A stretch of DNA of 64,000 bases from Planktothrix paucivesiculata PCC 9631 (lineage in GTDB: Bacteria; Cyanobacteriota; Cyanobacteriia; Cyanobacteriales; Microcoleaceae), in NCBI RefSeq assembly GCF_900009265.2, contig NZ_LR735018.1:109709-173708 (forward strand). Reading direction: 5' to 3'. Shown piece by piece: positions 34,543-45,555 of the stretch. How positions within the stretch are numbered: position 1 is the first letter of the stretch; each line of letters starts with the position of its first letter. Position numbers and translations under genes: made by a program. A model generated the notes under the pieces. The model saw only the letters and a list, made by a program, of their open reading frames with translations. It did no database searches and was not told where the DNA came from.

Positions 34543-37500
34543 TTAGGGGGGCGTTTCTTCGTCAATAATTGAGTTTCTATCTAATATTAATAGAGTTCTG
34601 AGTTGATCGGTATCTAAATTGGTTAACCAATCTTCTCCCGCACTAACCACTTGTTCCGCTAAGGCTTTTTTACTTTCAATTAAATCATGAATTTTTTCTT
34701 CTAAAGTTCCCGTACAGACAAATTTATGCACCTGTACATTGCGGGTTTGACCAATTCTAAATACTCGATCCGTGGCTTGATTTTCGACGGCGGGGTTCCA
34801 CCATCGGTCGAAGTGAAAAACGTGATTAGCCCGGGTTAAATTTAAACCCACACCTCCGGCTTTTAGGGATAATATCATAATCGGGGGAGCCTGGGGATCA
34901 TTTTGAAACCGATCAATCATTTCTTCTCGTTTATTTTTAGAGGTACTCCCATATAAAAATAATATTTCTCGGTTGAAATACTGTTCTAAATAGGGTTGTA
35001 ATACTTTCCCCCATTCGGCAAATTGAGTAAAAATTAAAGCCCGATCTCCTTCTGCTAAAACCTCATCTAACATTTCTGTTAAACGTTGTAATTTACCAGA
35101 ATATTGAGTTTTAATTAATTCGGATTTTTTACTATTTTTAACTTTAGCTTCGATTAAAACTGGATGATTACAAACCTGTTTAAGTTTCACTAATAAAGCT
35201 AAAATCATTCCCCGCCGTTGAATTCCGTCCGCATCATCAATTTTTTCTAAGGAGTCATCAACAATTTTTTGATAGAGGGTTGCTTGTTCGGTTGTCAATA
35301 GACAAAATACTATATTTTCCTGTTTTTCGGGTAAATCTTGAATAATATCTTTATCGGTTTTGAGACGACGTAAAATAAAAGGTTGTACCAGCGATCGCAA
35401 AATCTTTAAAGAGTCCGTATCCCCATATTTTTCAATCGGAATTGCAAACCGTCGCTGAAAAAATAGCCGTTGTCCTAAATAACCAGGATTCAAAAAATCC
35501 ATAATTGACCACAATTCTGATAACCGATTTTCCACTGGCGTTCCGGTTAAGGCGATTTTAAAAGAAGCGTTAATATTTCTCAGGGTTTTGGATTGTTTGG
35601 CATCGGGGTTTTTAATATTTTGAGCTTCATCTAATACCAAACCTTGCCAAGTTACTCCTTGCAATTCTTTCTCATCTCGAAAGGTTAAAGGATAACTGGT
35701 AATCACTAAATTTTGATCTTGAATAGCCTTAGCAAAATTTTTACCTTTGGCGCGTTTATCTCCGTGATGAACGATAAATTTTAGGGTGGGACTAAACTTT
35801 TTAACTTCCCGTTCCCAATTCCCTAAAACTGAAGTTGGACACACTAACAAAACCGGATTTTCTAAATTATTGTTTTCTTTTAAATGCAATAAAAAAGCAA
35901 TAAATTCTATGGTTTTTCCCAAGCCCATATCATCAGCTAAACACGCTCCCAAACCCCATTGTTCCAAGAAAGATAACCAACCTGCACCTCTAGCTTGATA
36001 GGGCCGTAACTCTCCTTGAAAATTATTAGGATTTGCAATGGGTTCTAAGTTACGATTATTAGTTAAAGTATTTAATAATTCCTGTAATTTTCCTCCCGCT
36101 TCAAAGTTAACAACGGGTAATTTTTCAATCATTTGCGTATCCCCCATGGATAACCGTAAGGCATCTTCTAAGGAAAGGGTCATTTCATCTTTTCGTTGAC
36201 TAAAAAATAGTTTTGCCGATCTAATATCCGATTCTCGTAACTCAACCCATTCCCCATTAATTTCAACTAAGGGGCTTTCCTTAGCAACTAAACGATCAAA
36301 TTCTGCTTTGGTCATGGTTTGACCCCCAATTGATAACTGCCATTTAAAGTTTAATAAACTTTTTAATCCTAAACGTTCATTAGTTTTTAATTGGGGAGTT
36401 TCTGCTTTTATACTTAATCCTAATCGACTCGCCCACCCCTCTCGATTGGCTAAACTGGGAGGTAAAATTACCCCTAAACCACTATCTGTAAAACGCCAAG
36501 CATAGCTTTTAAGAAATTCATAGGCTTGTAAGGGATTTAAACTACAGCCTTGGGGACGAGTTTGTTGTAAACTGGTTTCGAGTACCGGATAGAGTTTTGA
36601 AGCCAGTCCTAAGCCTTTTAAGAGGGTTTCCTGGGGATGTTTTATGGTTCTTCCTCGATAGGAAAATGACTCTACGGGATGATTCCAAATAATATTAGTA
36701 TTAACAATAAATTCGGGTTCATCAATCGCTTGTAAACAATATTCTAATTGCCAATTGGGATGATATTCTGTGGGGGGATGTAAACGAAAGGCGGTGGAAA
36801 ATAAATTAAATTCAGATAGGGAAGATTGTAGGGGAGAAGTCCAATTTTTGACAATAGTTTCTAGGGATTCTATATCGGCTGATTCCGCCTTAATTATATT
36901 TTCTTGGCCACTTAAACTTTGTAACCAAGTTTGCCAGAGGGGAAATGATACAACCACTTTTTGATCAACTGATTGAGCTATATTTCTAACTTGTTGATCA
37001 ATTGTCACGGCTAAAAAGTCAATAATAATATCCTGGGCAGATTGGGGAAAATCCACCGATAAGTAATGATTTTCTATTAATCCTTGATTCAGGCGGCAAA
37101 CCGTTGGCATTTGTTGAGCAAAACGCAATAATCGAGTTTGATCAACGGCACTATCAAGCAGGGGTTGCCATTGGGATTTAATGGTTTGATTAGATCCCTG
37201 AATAAATCCGGGTAAAAATTTAGATCGGGCTAATAAATCTAAACTCCAACGGGTAATATGCGACCAAAACCGCAAATCTGCCCCTAAGTTAGACTCCGGT
37301 GTGATCACGGTATTCAGGGGTAAAGATTGTAAAAATTGAAATGCCTGTTGAGGACTAAGACAAATTCCTGTAATTTCCCAAGGATAAAGATAGGAGTTAG
37401 AAATATTAGTTAGAGTAGAATAAATTGGAGTCAGTTCTCCAGATTCAGAAATATCTGTAGGTAACGCTATAATCTGTGAGGATAGCTTAGGAAAATCCTC

Positions 37501-37677
37501 CGATAACCCTATATTTTTTAATAAGGGTTGAGTTAATAGTTCTGTATCGTTTAAAGCAAAAGGATAGGAAAGAATTGTTTCTGAACTTAGCGCGGGTGTG
37601 ATCCGTCGCCAGGTTTCTCCCCAGAGAAAAAAAGACTGATCCGGCGTGACGCACCAACTTCCATGTAAAATTGCCAT
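34543..37677 (-). CDS. SNF2-family DEAD/DEAH-like helicase
   Basis: This large Swi2/Snf2 ATPase probably translocates on or remodels double-stranded nucleic acid complexes. After a long N-terminal SNF2-associated region (about 550 residues) comes the ATPase core: LADDMGLGKTIEF (Walker A), LDEAQNIKNP (DEAQ box), TGTPVENRLSELWSI, and in the second lobe LIFTQFAEWG, SLKAGGVGLNLT and QATDRVFRIGQT. I set the start at 37677 (MAILHGSWCVTPD), since the longer frame adds a low-complexity YIYIYIF stretch from an AT repeat. The protein is then 1044 aa. It is paired with the SWIM protein gene downstream. Such pairs are sometimes linked to DNA repair or defence, but that is not demonstrated. Confidence 0.92.
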   Translation of the reverse strand: MAILHGSWCVTPDQSFFLWGETWRRITPALSSETILSYPFALNDTELLTQPLLKNIGLSEDFPKLSSQIIALPTDISESGELTPIYSTLTNISNSYLYPWEITGICLSPQQAFQFLQSLPLNTVITPESNLGADLRFWSHITRWSLDLLARSKFLPGFIQGSNQTIKSQWQPLLDSAVDQTRLLRFAQQMPTVCRLNQGLIENHYLSVDFPQSAQDIIIDFLAVTIDQQVRNIAQSVDQKVVVSFPLWQTWLQSLSGQENIIKAESADIESLETIVKNWTSPLQSSLSEFNLFSTAFRLHPPTEYHPNWQLEYCLQAIDEPEFIVNTNIIWNHPVESFSYRGRTIKHPQETLLKGLGLASKLYPVLETSLQQTRPQGCSLNPLQAYEFLKSYAWRFTDSGLGVILPPSLANREGWASRLGLSIKAETPQLKTNERLGLKSLLNFKWQLSIGGQTMTKAEFDRLVAKESPLVEINGEWVELRESDIRSAKLFFSQRKDEMTLSLEDALRLSMGDTQMIEKLPVVNFEAGGKLQELLNTLTNNRNLEPIANPNNFQGELRPYQARGAGWLSFLEQWGLGACLADDMGLGKTIEFIAFLLHLKENNNLENPVLLVCPTSVLGNWEREVKKFSPTLKFIVHHGDKRAKGKNFAKAIQDQNLVITSYPLTFRDEKELQGVTWQGLVLDEAQNIKNPDAKQSKTLRNINASFKIALTGTPVENRLSELWSIMDFLNPGYLGQRLFFQRRFAIPIEKYGDTDSLKILRSLVQPFILRRLKTDKDIIQDLPEKQENIVFCLLTTEQATLYQKIVDDSLEKIDDADGIQRRGMILALLVKLKQVCNHPVLIEAKVKNSKKSELIKTQYSGKLQRLTEMLDEVLAEGDRALIFTQFAEWGKVLQPYLEQYFNREILFLYGSTSKNKREEMIDRFQNDPQAPPIMILSLKAGGVGLNLTRANHVFHFDRWWNPAVENQATDRVFRIGQTRNVQVHKFVCTGTLEEKIHDLIESKKALAEQVVSAGEDWLTNLDTDQLRTLLILDRNSIIDEETPP

Positions 37678-37850
37678 AGGAATAAAATTATGATGGGAAA
37701 AAGTCTGGGGTTTTCTAATATTAACAAGGAAAATATAAATATAAATATAAAAGACAAGAAACACAAGTCAAAGCATTAGAAACTAATCATTAAACCTGAA
37801 TAATTTCTGCTATTGTTCCCTGGTCTTCTTGTCTTTTGTCTTGTTTTGGG

Positions 37851-38264
37851 TTATTCCACCACACCGCCAGCCGCTTGTAACCACGCTCTGGCTCTTTTAA
37901 TCGCTTTGGTCGCTTTGATTTTGGCTTTTTTAGAATCACCGGTTTCAGCCGCTTCTAAATCAGCTTTAGCTTGGGCGTAGGTGGTACGGGCTGCTTCTAA
38001 ATTAATGCTGTCACCCCGCTCTGCACCATTGACCAAGATGATGACTTCATTGGCTTCCACTTCCGCAAATCCACCCATTACAGCAATGGGAGTCCATTTA
38101 TTTTTCAGCCGAACCCGCATTACTCCTGTATCTAAGGCGGTTAACAGGGGAGCGTGACCCGTCAGAATACCCAGTTGGCCCGTGATACTTGGTAGAATCA
38201 CTTCTTCAGCTTGTTCATCCCAGACCGTACGATCTGGGGCGATTACACGCACAGTTAATGTCAT
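37851..38264 (-). CDS. atpC: ATP synthase epsilon subunit
   Basis: The F1 epsilon subunit is a small regulator of rotation and ATPase inhibition on the thylakoid/plasma membrane enzyme. The 137-aa protein has the beta-sandwich N-terminal domain ([24 protein letters not shown], then [20 protein letters not shown]) and the C-terminal helical hairpin ([20 protein letters not shown]). It follows the beta-subunit gene by about 105 nt, the cyanobacterial pattern in which beta and epsilon are separate from the main ATP synthase cluster (often called atpB-atpE in this lineage). Confidence 0.96.
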   Translation of the reverse strand: MTLTVRVIAPDRTVWDEQAEEVILPSITGQLGILTGHAPLLTALDTGVMRVRLKNKWTPIAVMGGFAEVEANEVIILVNGAERGDSINLEAARTTYAQAKADLEAAETGDSKKAKIKATKAIKRARAWLQAAGGVVE

Positions 38265-38307
38265 TTGTCAAGAGTTAATAAAATATTATCGAGATCAAAA
38301 AATAATG

Positions 38308-38357
38308 GTTGTTGGGCCGTTGTTGGGCTTTAGCCCTCCCAATCCTAGCCCAACAAC
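38308..38357 (-). other. Inverted repeat in the atpD-atpC gap
   Basis: GTTGTTGGGCT (38319-38329) pairs perfectly with AGCCCAACAAC (38347-38357) across a 17-nt loop, and a second GTTGTTGGGC copy begins at 38308. It fills half of the gap between the beta and epsilon genes. It could adjust the ratio of the two products by partial termination or mRNA end protection; no T-run is present. Confidence 0.6.
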
Positions 38358-38369
38358 AGTCTGGGAACC

Positions 38370-39833
<1,464 letters not shown>

Positions 39834-39943
39834 TTAATACAAGTTGATTCCGATTTGTCTCGGAAAGCTTTAGAAGAATTTAATATTGCCATCTTTCAGG
39901 GTATCACTCAAGCGTGATCACTGATCATGACTACCCTTTGATT

Positions 39944-41329
39944 CTATTGAAAATCCGATCCCAATAATTCTACAACCCGATTTAGTTGCACCGAATGGGA
40001 GGCTTTGAATAAAATGCGATCCCCGGGCTCGATTAAGGCTTTTAATTGTTTGGCCATTTGAGCATGAGCATCGGAGGTTTGTGCATCAACTATTGATATT
40101 AAGGGAACACCGCCAGCCCCTTTTGCTAAGGCATTGGCTTCTTCAAAGTCTGCCAAAATCAATAATCCGTCCAAATTCAGTTCTCGTACCGTCCGCCCCA
40201 CTTGTTCATGGAATTCGAGCGATCGCTCTCCCAACTCTTTCATCGTCCCTAATACGGCAATATGGCGTTTTCCAGGGGTTTGAGCCAGTAACCGCAAAGC
40301 CGCCAACATCGATTCGAGCCCGGCGTTATAGGTTTCATCTAAAACAACAATATCTTCTAGCCATTCATAGCGTTTCGCCCGACCATCGGGTAACTGTACG
40401 GCTATGGGTTGCTGAAGGAATGTATAGGAGGTTTGTGTCCCGAAAATTCCCCTAAATACGGCCAAGGCAGCTAGGAAATTAGAGGCGTTATGCTCCCCGG
40501 GTAAGGGTAGGGGTAAATCGACTCCCTCGACTCTTAGAGTTTGAGCGTCAATCAGTTCTCCTTGCAGATCTCCTCCTGCTAACCCATAGGTGATGGTATT
40601 TCCCGACCAAACTTTAGCCGCGGTCTTGATCAAACGTTCTTGATCCTGATTTAACACCGCCAAACTGGTTTTCGGCATTTCTGCTAATAGTTCACATTTA
40701 GCCTGGGCGATCGCATCTTCTGACCCCAAGAGTCCAATATGAGCCGTCCCCACATTAGTAATTACCCCAATTGTGGGTCGAGCAATTTGGGTTAATTCGG
40801 CAATTTGTCCGGCTCCGCGCATCGCCATTTCTATTACAGCAAAATCATGATCGCCCGTGAGTTGTAATAGGGTTTTAGGAACCCCAATTTCATTGTTATA
40901 GTTAGCTTGGGTTTTTAAAACTTTGCCTTGAGTTCCGAGTACGGCGGCAATTAATTCTTTAGTTGTGGTTTTCCCCACCGAACCTGTGACCCCGATAATC
41001 GGAATCTGAAATTGATCCCGCCACCATCGGGCAATCTGTTGATAGGCTTTTAAAGGGTTAGGAACGGGTAAAAGGGGTAAATCCGGGTGAGTTTGGCCAA
41101 AATCCGTGTTCACAATTGCAGCAATAGCCCCCTGGTTAATTGCCTGTTCCACGAAGTCATGCCCATCAAAGTGTTCCCCCTGTAAAGCTAAAAAAACCTC
41201 TCCGGGTTGAATACTGCGGGTATCAGTTGTGATCCCGATCACGGTTGCCAGATCGTTGAAATCACAGTAAAATGGCGAGTTAATCGCTAGAATTTTAGCA
41301 ACCTGACCGAGAGTGAGGAGATTAGACAT
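39944..41329 (-). CDS. murF: UDP-MurNAc-tripeptide-D-Ala-D-Ala ligase MurF
   Basis: MurF adds the D-Ala-D-Ala dipeptide to the peptidoglycan precursor in the cytosol. The N-terminal substrate-binding domain includes GITTDTRSIQPGEVFLALQGE. The central Mur-ligase domain carries the ATP loop GVTGSVGKTTTKELIAAVL (about residues 118-136), the NYNNEIGVP motif and ITNVGTAHIGLLGS. The C-terminal domain has DETYNAGLESMLAAL and GTMKELGE. At 461 aa the length is normal. No other mur gene is adjacent, and the gene stands upstream of atpD. Confidence 0.95.
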   Translation of the reverse strand: MSNLLTLGQVAKILAINSPFYCDFNDLATVIGITTDTRSIQPGEVFLALQGEHFDGHDFVEQAINQGAIAAIVNTDFGQTHPDLPLLPVPNPLKAYQQIARWWRDQFQIPIIGVTGSVGKTTTKELIAAVLGTQGKVLKTQANYNNEIGVPKTLLQLTGDHDFAVIEMAMRGAGQIAELTQIARPTIGVITNVGTAHIGLLGSEDAIAQAKCELLAEMPKTSLAVLNQDQERLIKTAAKVWSGNTITYGLAGGDLQGELIDAQTLRVEGVDLPLPLPGEHNASNFLAALAVFRGIFGTQTSYTFLQQPIAVQLPDGRAKRYEWLEDIVVLDETYNAGLESMLAALRLLAQTPGKRHIAVLGTMKELGERSLEFHEQVGRTVRELNLDGLLILADFEEANALAKGAGGVPLISIVDAQTSDAHAQMAKQLKALIEPGDRILFKASHSVQLNRVVELLGSDFQ

Positions 41330-41805
41330 TCTCTAGCTCTTAAAAATTGATTGTTGTTGATTACCCAGTTATGATATTCTAAAATATCTCGGGTTTTGTA
41401 GCGATTTTTATTGAGATTGATTGCAATTTCAGCCCTAGTTGTTGAAAATGGCATAACAAGCACAGAAAATATATTATTAGTTGCAACTATTCCCCCTAAT
41501 AGTTCTTTTATAAAATCTGTTCAACTGAATGGCGGTGTTAGTGTTCGATCTCAGGTCAGGATAACCGAGACATTGCAGCAGATATCTGCCCAGAATGTCA
41601 AGGGTTCAACTTCTTTTAAAAAACTTTTTTTGCGTAGTTTTTAATCTAAGTTATATCATCTGTAATCCTACCAAATATTCCTGTCTCTACACTGCTATTT
41701 TATTGTTGATTTTAAAATTTAATCAGGGTCAAAATCATAGATTTATTGTAATCAGAAAACTTAACCAGACAATCACACTCAAATTGAGTAGATGGGTAAT
41801 CCAAA
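41330..41805. other. Intergenic region with a possible gene fragment
   Basis: This 476-nt stretch has no convincing gene. A plus-strand frame at 41411-41644 (TTG start) reads ENGITSTENILLVATIPPNS, vaguely like a DUF11/adhesin-type beta repeat with a Thr/Pro-rich strand ending. It lacks a start signal or conserved length, so I treat it at most as a decayed fragment. The last ~100 nt is AT-rich and may hold the promoter of the following gene. Confidence 0.3.
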
Positions 41806-43098
41806 ATGAACAACAATCTAGCCAATCCTTTTAATCGCGCCACCCTCAAAGAAGAACAAATTCTCTATGATCATTTGCTCCAACGGGTAGAAATAGATGA
41901 GCCGTATCAACTAATAGAACGGCTGAATTTATTATTAATTGAGGGAGCGGGATATCCAGATTTAGAGGTTTCTAAAGCCTTAAATAAATTAGTGGTATCA
42001 AAATTAGAGGTTCAGGACTTTAATCATATCCTGAATCGCTGTTGTTATATTTTAGTGAATCGCTGGCATACTTCTCCCCAACGGAAAACAGCAATTAATA
42101 AATTAATTCAACTTTTTGATGAATCTATTCCTAAAATTCGCAAAGTTTATTCCTATGCTCGAAATATTCGTCAATTGGGAGATTTAGTTTATGAATTTAC
42201 CAAAAGCGAGCAGTATCTCGCCTTAAAACGATTTGCAGAAGTGATTAACCAGCCGGCTGAATTAGATTATAAAGCCCAATCTTCCGAACCATTAAGAATT
42301 TTAATTCCTCGCTATCCCTACCTTTATAAACATTGTTTACTCAGTGATGATAGTTCCTATGAACATCAACAGATGATTCAACTAATTCAAGTTCAAAAAC
42401 AACGGAAATATGAACTGGATTTATCCCAGTATGCAGCCCATCAAATGCGACTCGCTACCATTGCCCGACGCACATCCCTAGAAGAAGCTAGAAAAATTGT
42501 TTCTCCGGTTCCCAATCCCACCTTTTTAAATAATCGAGAACTATTTGCCGCCTTGAAACAATTTGTGGGTAAAATAGAGGGGTCACAAACCTATAAAGAT
42601 TTAGCTCAAAGTTTTCTATCCCAAACTAAACCCAATCAATCTTTCCGAGATTTTAAAGAAAGTTTGTATGAATATATCAGCCCAACATCAATTGATTCAT
42701 CCTATATTCGTAATCAATTTAATGATAAATTATACAAGCAATTACAGAATATAATTCCCCATAGTGATGAGGAAAATTTTAGTGAATTTCTCCTTCTGAG
42801 AACTTGTAACCAGATATTAAACTTTCTAGTGGTTGAAAGTCCCCAAAAACCCAATCATTTTGTGTTTATTGACTTAATTGCTAATGTGGGGCCAACTATG
42901 ACTGTAGGTTTATTACTCAAAATAGTTTTAATTTGTCGCAAAATCAAACCCTACCTAGAAAAACGATTTGCCATTTTATTTAATCATTACGAGTCCTGTT
43001 CTCAAGATGGAGTTCTCTGGTTAGTAAAAGTCTTAGAAAACTTAAATATTGCTTTGAGTACCAACTTTGGCGGGGTTGATTTGTCTTTCATCAGATAA
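41806..43098 (+). CDS. Unknown 430-aa helical protein
   Basis: I do not recognise this protein. It is predominantly helical without signal peptide or membrane segments, has alternating hydrophobic and basic helices (QLIERLNLLLIEGAGYPDL, LNRCCYILVNRWHTS), and a central segment PLRILIPRYPYLYKHCLLS. A C-terminal region rich in Ile/Leu (VGLLLKIVLICRKIKPYLEK) could form a buried helical repeat. The coding frame is long and clean, and codon use resembles neighbouring genes, so it is real. It stands alone between murF and an Uma2 gene. Several cyanobacterial genomes appear to carry similar proteins, as far as I recall. Confidence 0.75.
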   Translation: MNNNLANPFNRATLKEEQILYDHLLQRVEIDEPYQLIERLNLLLIEGAGYPDLEVSKALNKLVVSKLEVQDFNHILNRCCYILVNRWHTSPQRKTAINKLIQLFDESIPKIRKVYSYARNIRQLGDLVYEFTKSEQYLALKRFAEVINQPAELDYKAQSSEPLRILIPRYPYLYKHCLLSDDSSYEHQQMIQLIQVQKQRKYELDLSQYAAHQMRLATIARRTSLEEARKIVSPVPNPTFLNNRELFAALKQFVGKIEGSQTYKDLAQSFLSQTKPNQSFRDFKESLYEYISPTSIDSSYIRNQFNDKLYKQLQNIIPHSDEENFSEFLLLRTCNQILNFLVVESPQKPNHFVFIDLIANVGPTMTVGLLLKIVLICRKIKPYLEKRFAILFNHYESCSQDGVLWLVKVLENLNIALSTNFGGVDLSFIR

Positions 43099-43240
43099 AC
43101 TTGAAAAAATTACAATCAACCCTAGGAATGGGGGAAAGTTTCATCAGCAGAGGTAAAATCTTCTGATAGCAAAAAGTTTTTATTGACCTAATAACCGACT
43201 TTTTGAGCACAATAAGAACAGATACTTTCCTAAAAAACCG

Positions 43241-43864
43241 ATGACTCCAGCCCAAACCGAACCCAAAATATACAGCTTTGATGAATTTATCAACTGGTAT
43301 CCCGAAAACTCACAAGTTCGTTATGAACTGCATGAAGGAGTAATTTTTGAAATGCCCAAACCCCGGGGAAAACATTCAAATCTAACAGGTTCCCTGATCG
43401 AACAATTATTAATTATAATTAGGCAAATGGGCAAAGGTGGCATTTTGACTATTCCTAGAGAATCGATTATCAAACCCAAACATGGACAATCTGGTTATGA
43501 ACCCGATATTATTGTTTTAAATCAAGAAGTTTTAGGGTCTGAACCCCGATGGGAAAGCGAATCAATTATCGAAAATTCTGATTCAGTGAAATTAATTGTC
43601 GAAGTGGTTTCAACGAATTGGCGTGATGATTATTATAATAAATTTCGAGATTATGAAGAAATGGGAATTGAAGAATATTGGATTCTGGATTACGCAGCAT
43701 TGGGCCCGAGAAAGTTTATTGGTAGCCCCAAACAACCTACATTATTTGTTTGTAATTTAGAGGATGGGGAATATCAAATGAATCCATTTACAGAGAATAC
43801 GACCCTTATTTCCCCGACCTTTCCCCAGTTTAACTTATCCGCACACCAGATTTTCAATTTGTAG
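43241..43864 (+). CDS. Uma2-family (DUF820) endonuclease-like protein
   Basis: This 207-aa protein has the standard Uma2 layout: an N-terminal FDEFINWYPENSQVRYELHEG helix-strand, EPDIIVLN (Asp of the PD motif), LIVEVVSTNW (Glu of the E-x-K site), and the closing helix with DYEEMGIEEYWILDY. All core residues of the PD-(D/E)xK fold appear intact. The family is massively expanded in cyanobacteria and its natural role is unsettled. It is more typical in sequence than the other Uma2 gene at 24.8 kb and is not a close copy of it. It lies alone with no toxin-antitoxin partner visible. Confidence 0.92.
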   Translation: MTPAQTEPKIYSFDEFINWYPENSQVRYELHEGVIFEMPKPRGKHSNLTGSLIEQLLIIIRQMGKGGILTIPRESIIKPKHGQSGYEPDIIVLNQEVLGSEPRWESESIIENSDSVKLIVEVVSTNWRDDYYNKFRDYEEMGIEEYWILDYAALGPRKFIGSPKQPTLFVCNLEDGEYQMNPFTENTTLISPTFPQFNLSAHQIFNL

Positions 43865-43945
43865 AAGGGTTAAAACAAAATTGGGATGTATTCTCAACCC
43901 ATAAAACCAATTTAGGCTTTGTTTAGAATTGATTTTTATTCACTC

Positions 43946-43980
43946 CCATTACCCATTCGTAATTCGTAATTCGTAATTAA
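43946..43980. repeat. Short STRR tract (TTACCCA and GTAATTC heptamers)
   Basis: Two TTACCCA-type units pass into three GTAATTC units just before the GTPase gene, leaving only about 11 nt to its ATG, in which GAGG is the only Shine-Dalgarno-like sequence. Confidence 0.85.
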
Positions 43981-43991
43981 ACGAGGTTTTT

Positions 43992-45404
43992 ATGACTTTA
44001 GATGACGAACTTAATACAACCCTACTAAGTTTCACCGACCTACAAGCGGAATTAAATTTGCGGCACGCCCAAGACGCCCTACGGGAGATTGTAGACCATC
44101 TTGACTTAACTCCCACAGAAAGGGAAGGTTTAGAACCCGATATTGGGGGGTTGCAAAGAATGATGGAGAAATTAGACCGCACCTGTGTACAAATTGCGGC
44201 ATTTGGAATGGTTGGAAGGGGAAAATCTTCGGTTTTAAATGCTTTATTAGGTCAAGAAGTATTTATCACTGGCCCAATTCATGGCATCACCCAAACCACT
44301 CAAATTCAGCAGTGGGAAATGACGGGAAATTCTGTCTCTAATATTCCTACGGTTTCCTATAAAATTTCTCAAATTGAACTGATTGATACCCCAGGAATTG
44401 ATGAAGTAGATGGGGAAACCCGGGAACAAATTGCCCGTCAGGTGGCGCAACAGGTGGATTTATTATTATTTGTTATTTCTGGAGATATTACCCAAGTTGA
44501 ATATGATGCCCTTTCCTACTTGCGAGAAGCAGGAAAACCGATGTTATTAGTCTTTAATAAAATTGATCAATATCCCGAAGCGGATCGACAGGCAATTTAT
44601 GAAAAAATTAGGGATGAAAGAGTCAAAGAATTATTATCTCCTGATGAAATTGTGATGGCGGCGGCTTCTCCTTTGGTCGCTAAAGCTATTCGGCGTCCTG
44701 ATGGAACTTTAACTGCTGAAATTACTAGGGGAGAGCCTCAAATTCAGGAATTAAAGTTAAAAATTTTAGAAATTTTGGATCGGGAAGGGAAATCCTTAGT
44801 TGCTTTAAATACCATGTTATATGCCGGAGATATTAACGAGAAATTAGTCCACAGAAAAATGGAAATTCGCGAAGAAAGTGCTAACCGAGTGATTTGGAAT
44901 GGGGTAATGACTAAATCAATTGCGATCGCCTTAAACCCAATGATGATGATTGATTTATTAAGCGGAGCAATGATCGATGTAGCTTTAATCTTAACCCTAT
45001 CTAAACTCTATGGAATTTCCATGACTCAACAGGGGGCGGTGGAATTATTACAAAAAATTGCTTTAAGTATGGGAGGAATTACTGCTAGTGAATTAGTGGC
45101 AAATTTTGGTTTAAGTTCGTTAAAAAGTATATTAGGATTAACCGCCCCAGCCACGGGAGGATTATCATTAATTCCCTATCTATCTGTGGCTATTCCCCAA
45201 GCTGCGATCGCCGGGGTTTCTGGTTATGCTATTGGACAGGTAACAAAAGCCTATTTAGCTAATGGTGCATCCTGGGGAGACGAGGGGCCGAAAGCCGTAG
45301 TTCAACATATTTTAGAAACCTTAGATGAGGCTTCAATTCTCAACCGAATTAAACAGGAATTATGGAAAAAAATTAATATGCAGAAAAGAGTTAGAGAAAT
45401 TTAA
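43992..45404 (+). CDS. DUF697-type GTPase (Era-like) with membrane-associating C-terminus
   Basis: The 470-aa protein begins with a helical region, then an Era/Obg-type GTPase domain: P-loop GMVGRGKSS (72-79), G2 Thr in HGITQTTQ, G3 DTPG (132-135), and G4 NKID (189-192). The C-terminal part (about 300-450) is hydrophobic and Gly/Ala-rich (IALNPMMMIDLLSGAMIDVALIL, LSLIPYLSVAIPQAAIAGVSG), the pattern of DUF697 membrane-associating helices. Such proteins are common in cyanobacteria and plastids; their role is unsettled. Together with the TerB-dynamin gene it makes two membrane-linked GTPases in the window, but they are unrelated in detail and far apart. Confidence 0.87.
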   Translation: MTLDDELNTTLLSFTDLQAELNLRHAQDALREIVDHLDLTPTEREGLEPDIGGLQRMMEKLDRTCVQIAAFGMVGRGKSSVLNALLGQEVFITGPIHGITQTTQIQQWEMTGNSVSNIPTVSYKISQIELIDTPGIDEVDGETREQIARQVAQQVDLLLFVISGDITQVEYDALSYLREAGKPMLLVFNKIDQYPEADRQAIYEKIRDERVKELLSPDEIVMAAASPLVAKAIRRPDGTLTAEITRGEPQIQELKLKILEILDREGKSLVALNTMLYAGDINEKLVHRKMEIREESANRVIWNGVMTKSIAIALNPMMMIDLLSGAMIDVALILTLSKLYGISMTQQGAVELLQKIALSMGGITASELVANFGLSSLKSILGLTAPATGGLSLIPYLSVAIPQAAIAGVSGYAIGQVTKAYLANGASWGDEGPKAVVQHILETLDEASILNRIKQELWKKINMQKRVREI

Positions 45405-45450
45405 TTCAGTGCCATAAGTGTCTGCGATCGCTTAAAATAACCTCTATCAG

Positions 45451-45525
45451 TTACCCATTACCCTGTTACTGAGCGAAGTCGAAGTATTACCCCTTCGTAA
45501 TTCGTAATTCGTAATTCGTAATTAC
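45451..45525. repeat. STRR tract with dispersed CTGAGCGAAGTCGAAG element
   Basis: TTACCCA units, then the same CTGAGCGAAGTCGAAG-containing segment as at the window start, then four GTAATTC units. About 40 nt at this site match the start of the window almost exactly. It lies just upstream of minC. Confidence 0.9.
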
Positions 45526-45555
45526 CTAAAACCAAAAACCCATTACCTTCTAAAT

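Noticed and set aside
37677-37764. N-terminal extension of the SNF2 helicase
   Set aside because: It reads a TATAAA-type dinucleotide repeat as YIYIYIF; homologues begin near MAILHGSW.
41595-41834. 79-residue frame overlapping the start of the 430-aa gene
   Set aside because: It is out of frame with the strong downstream gene, runs through AT-rich leader DNA, and has no family resemblance.
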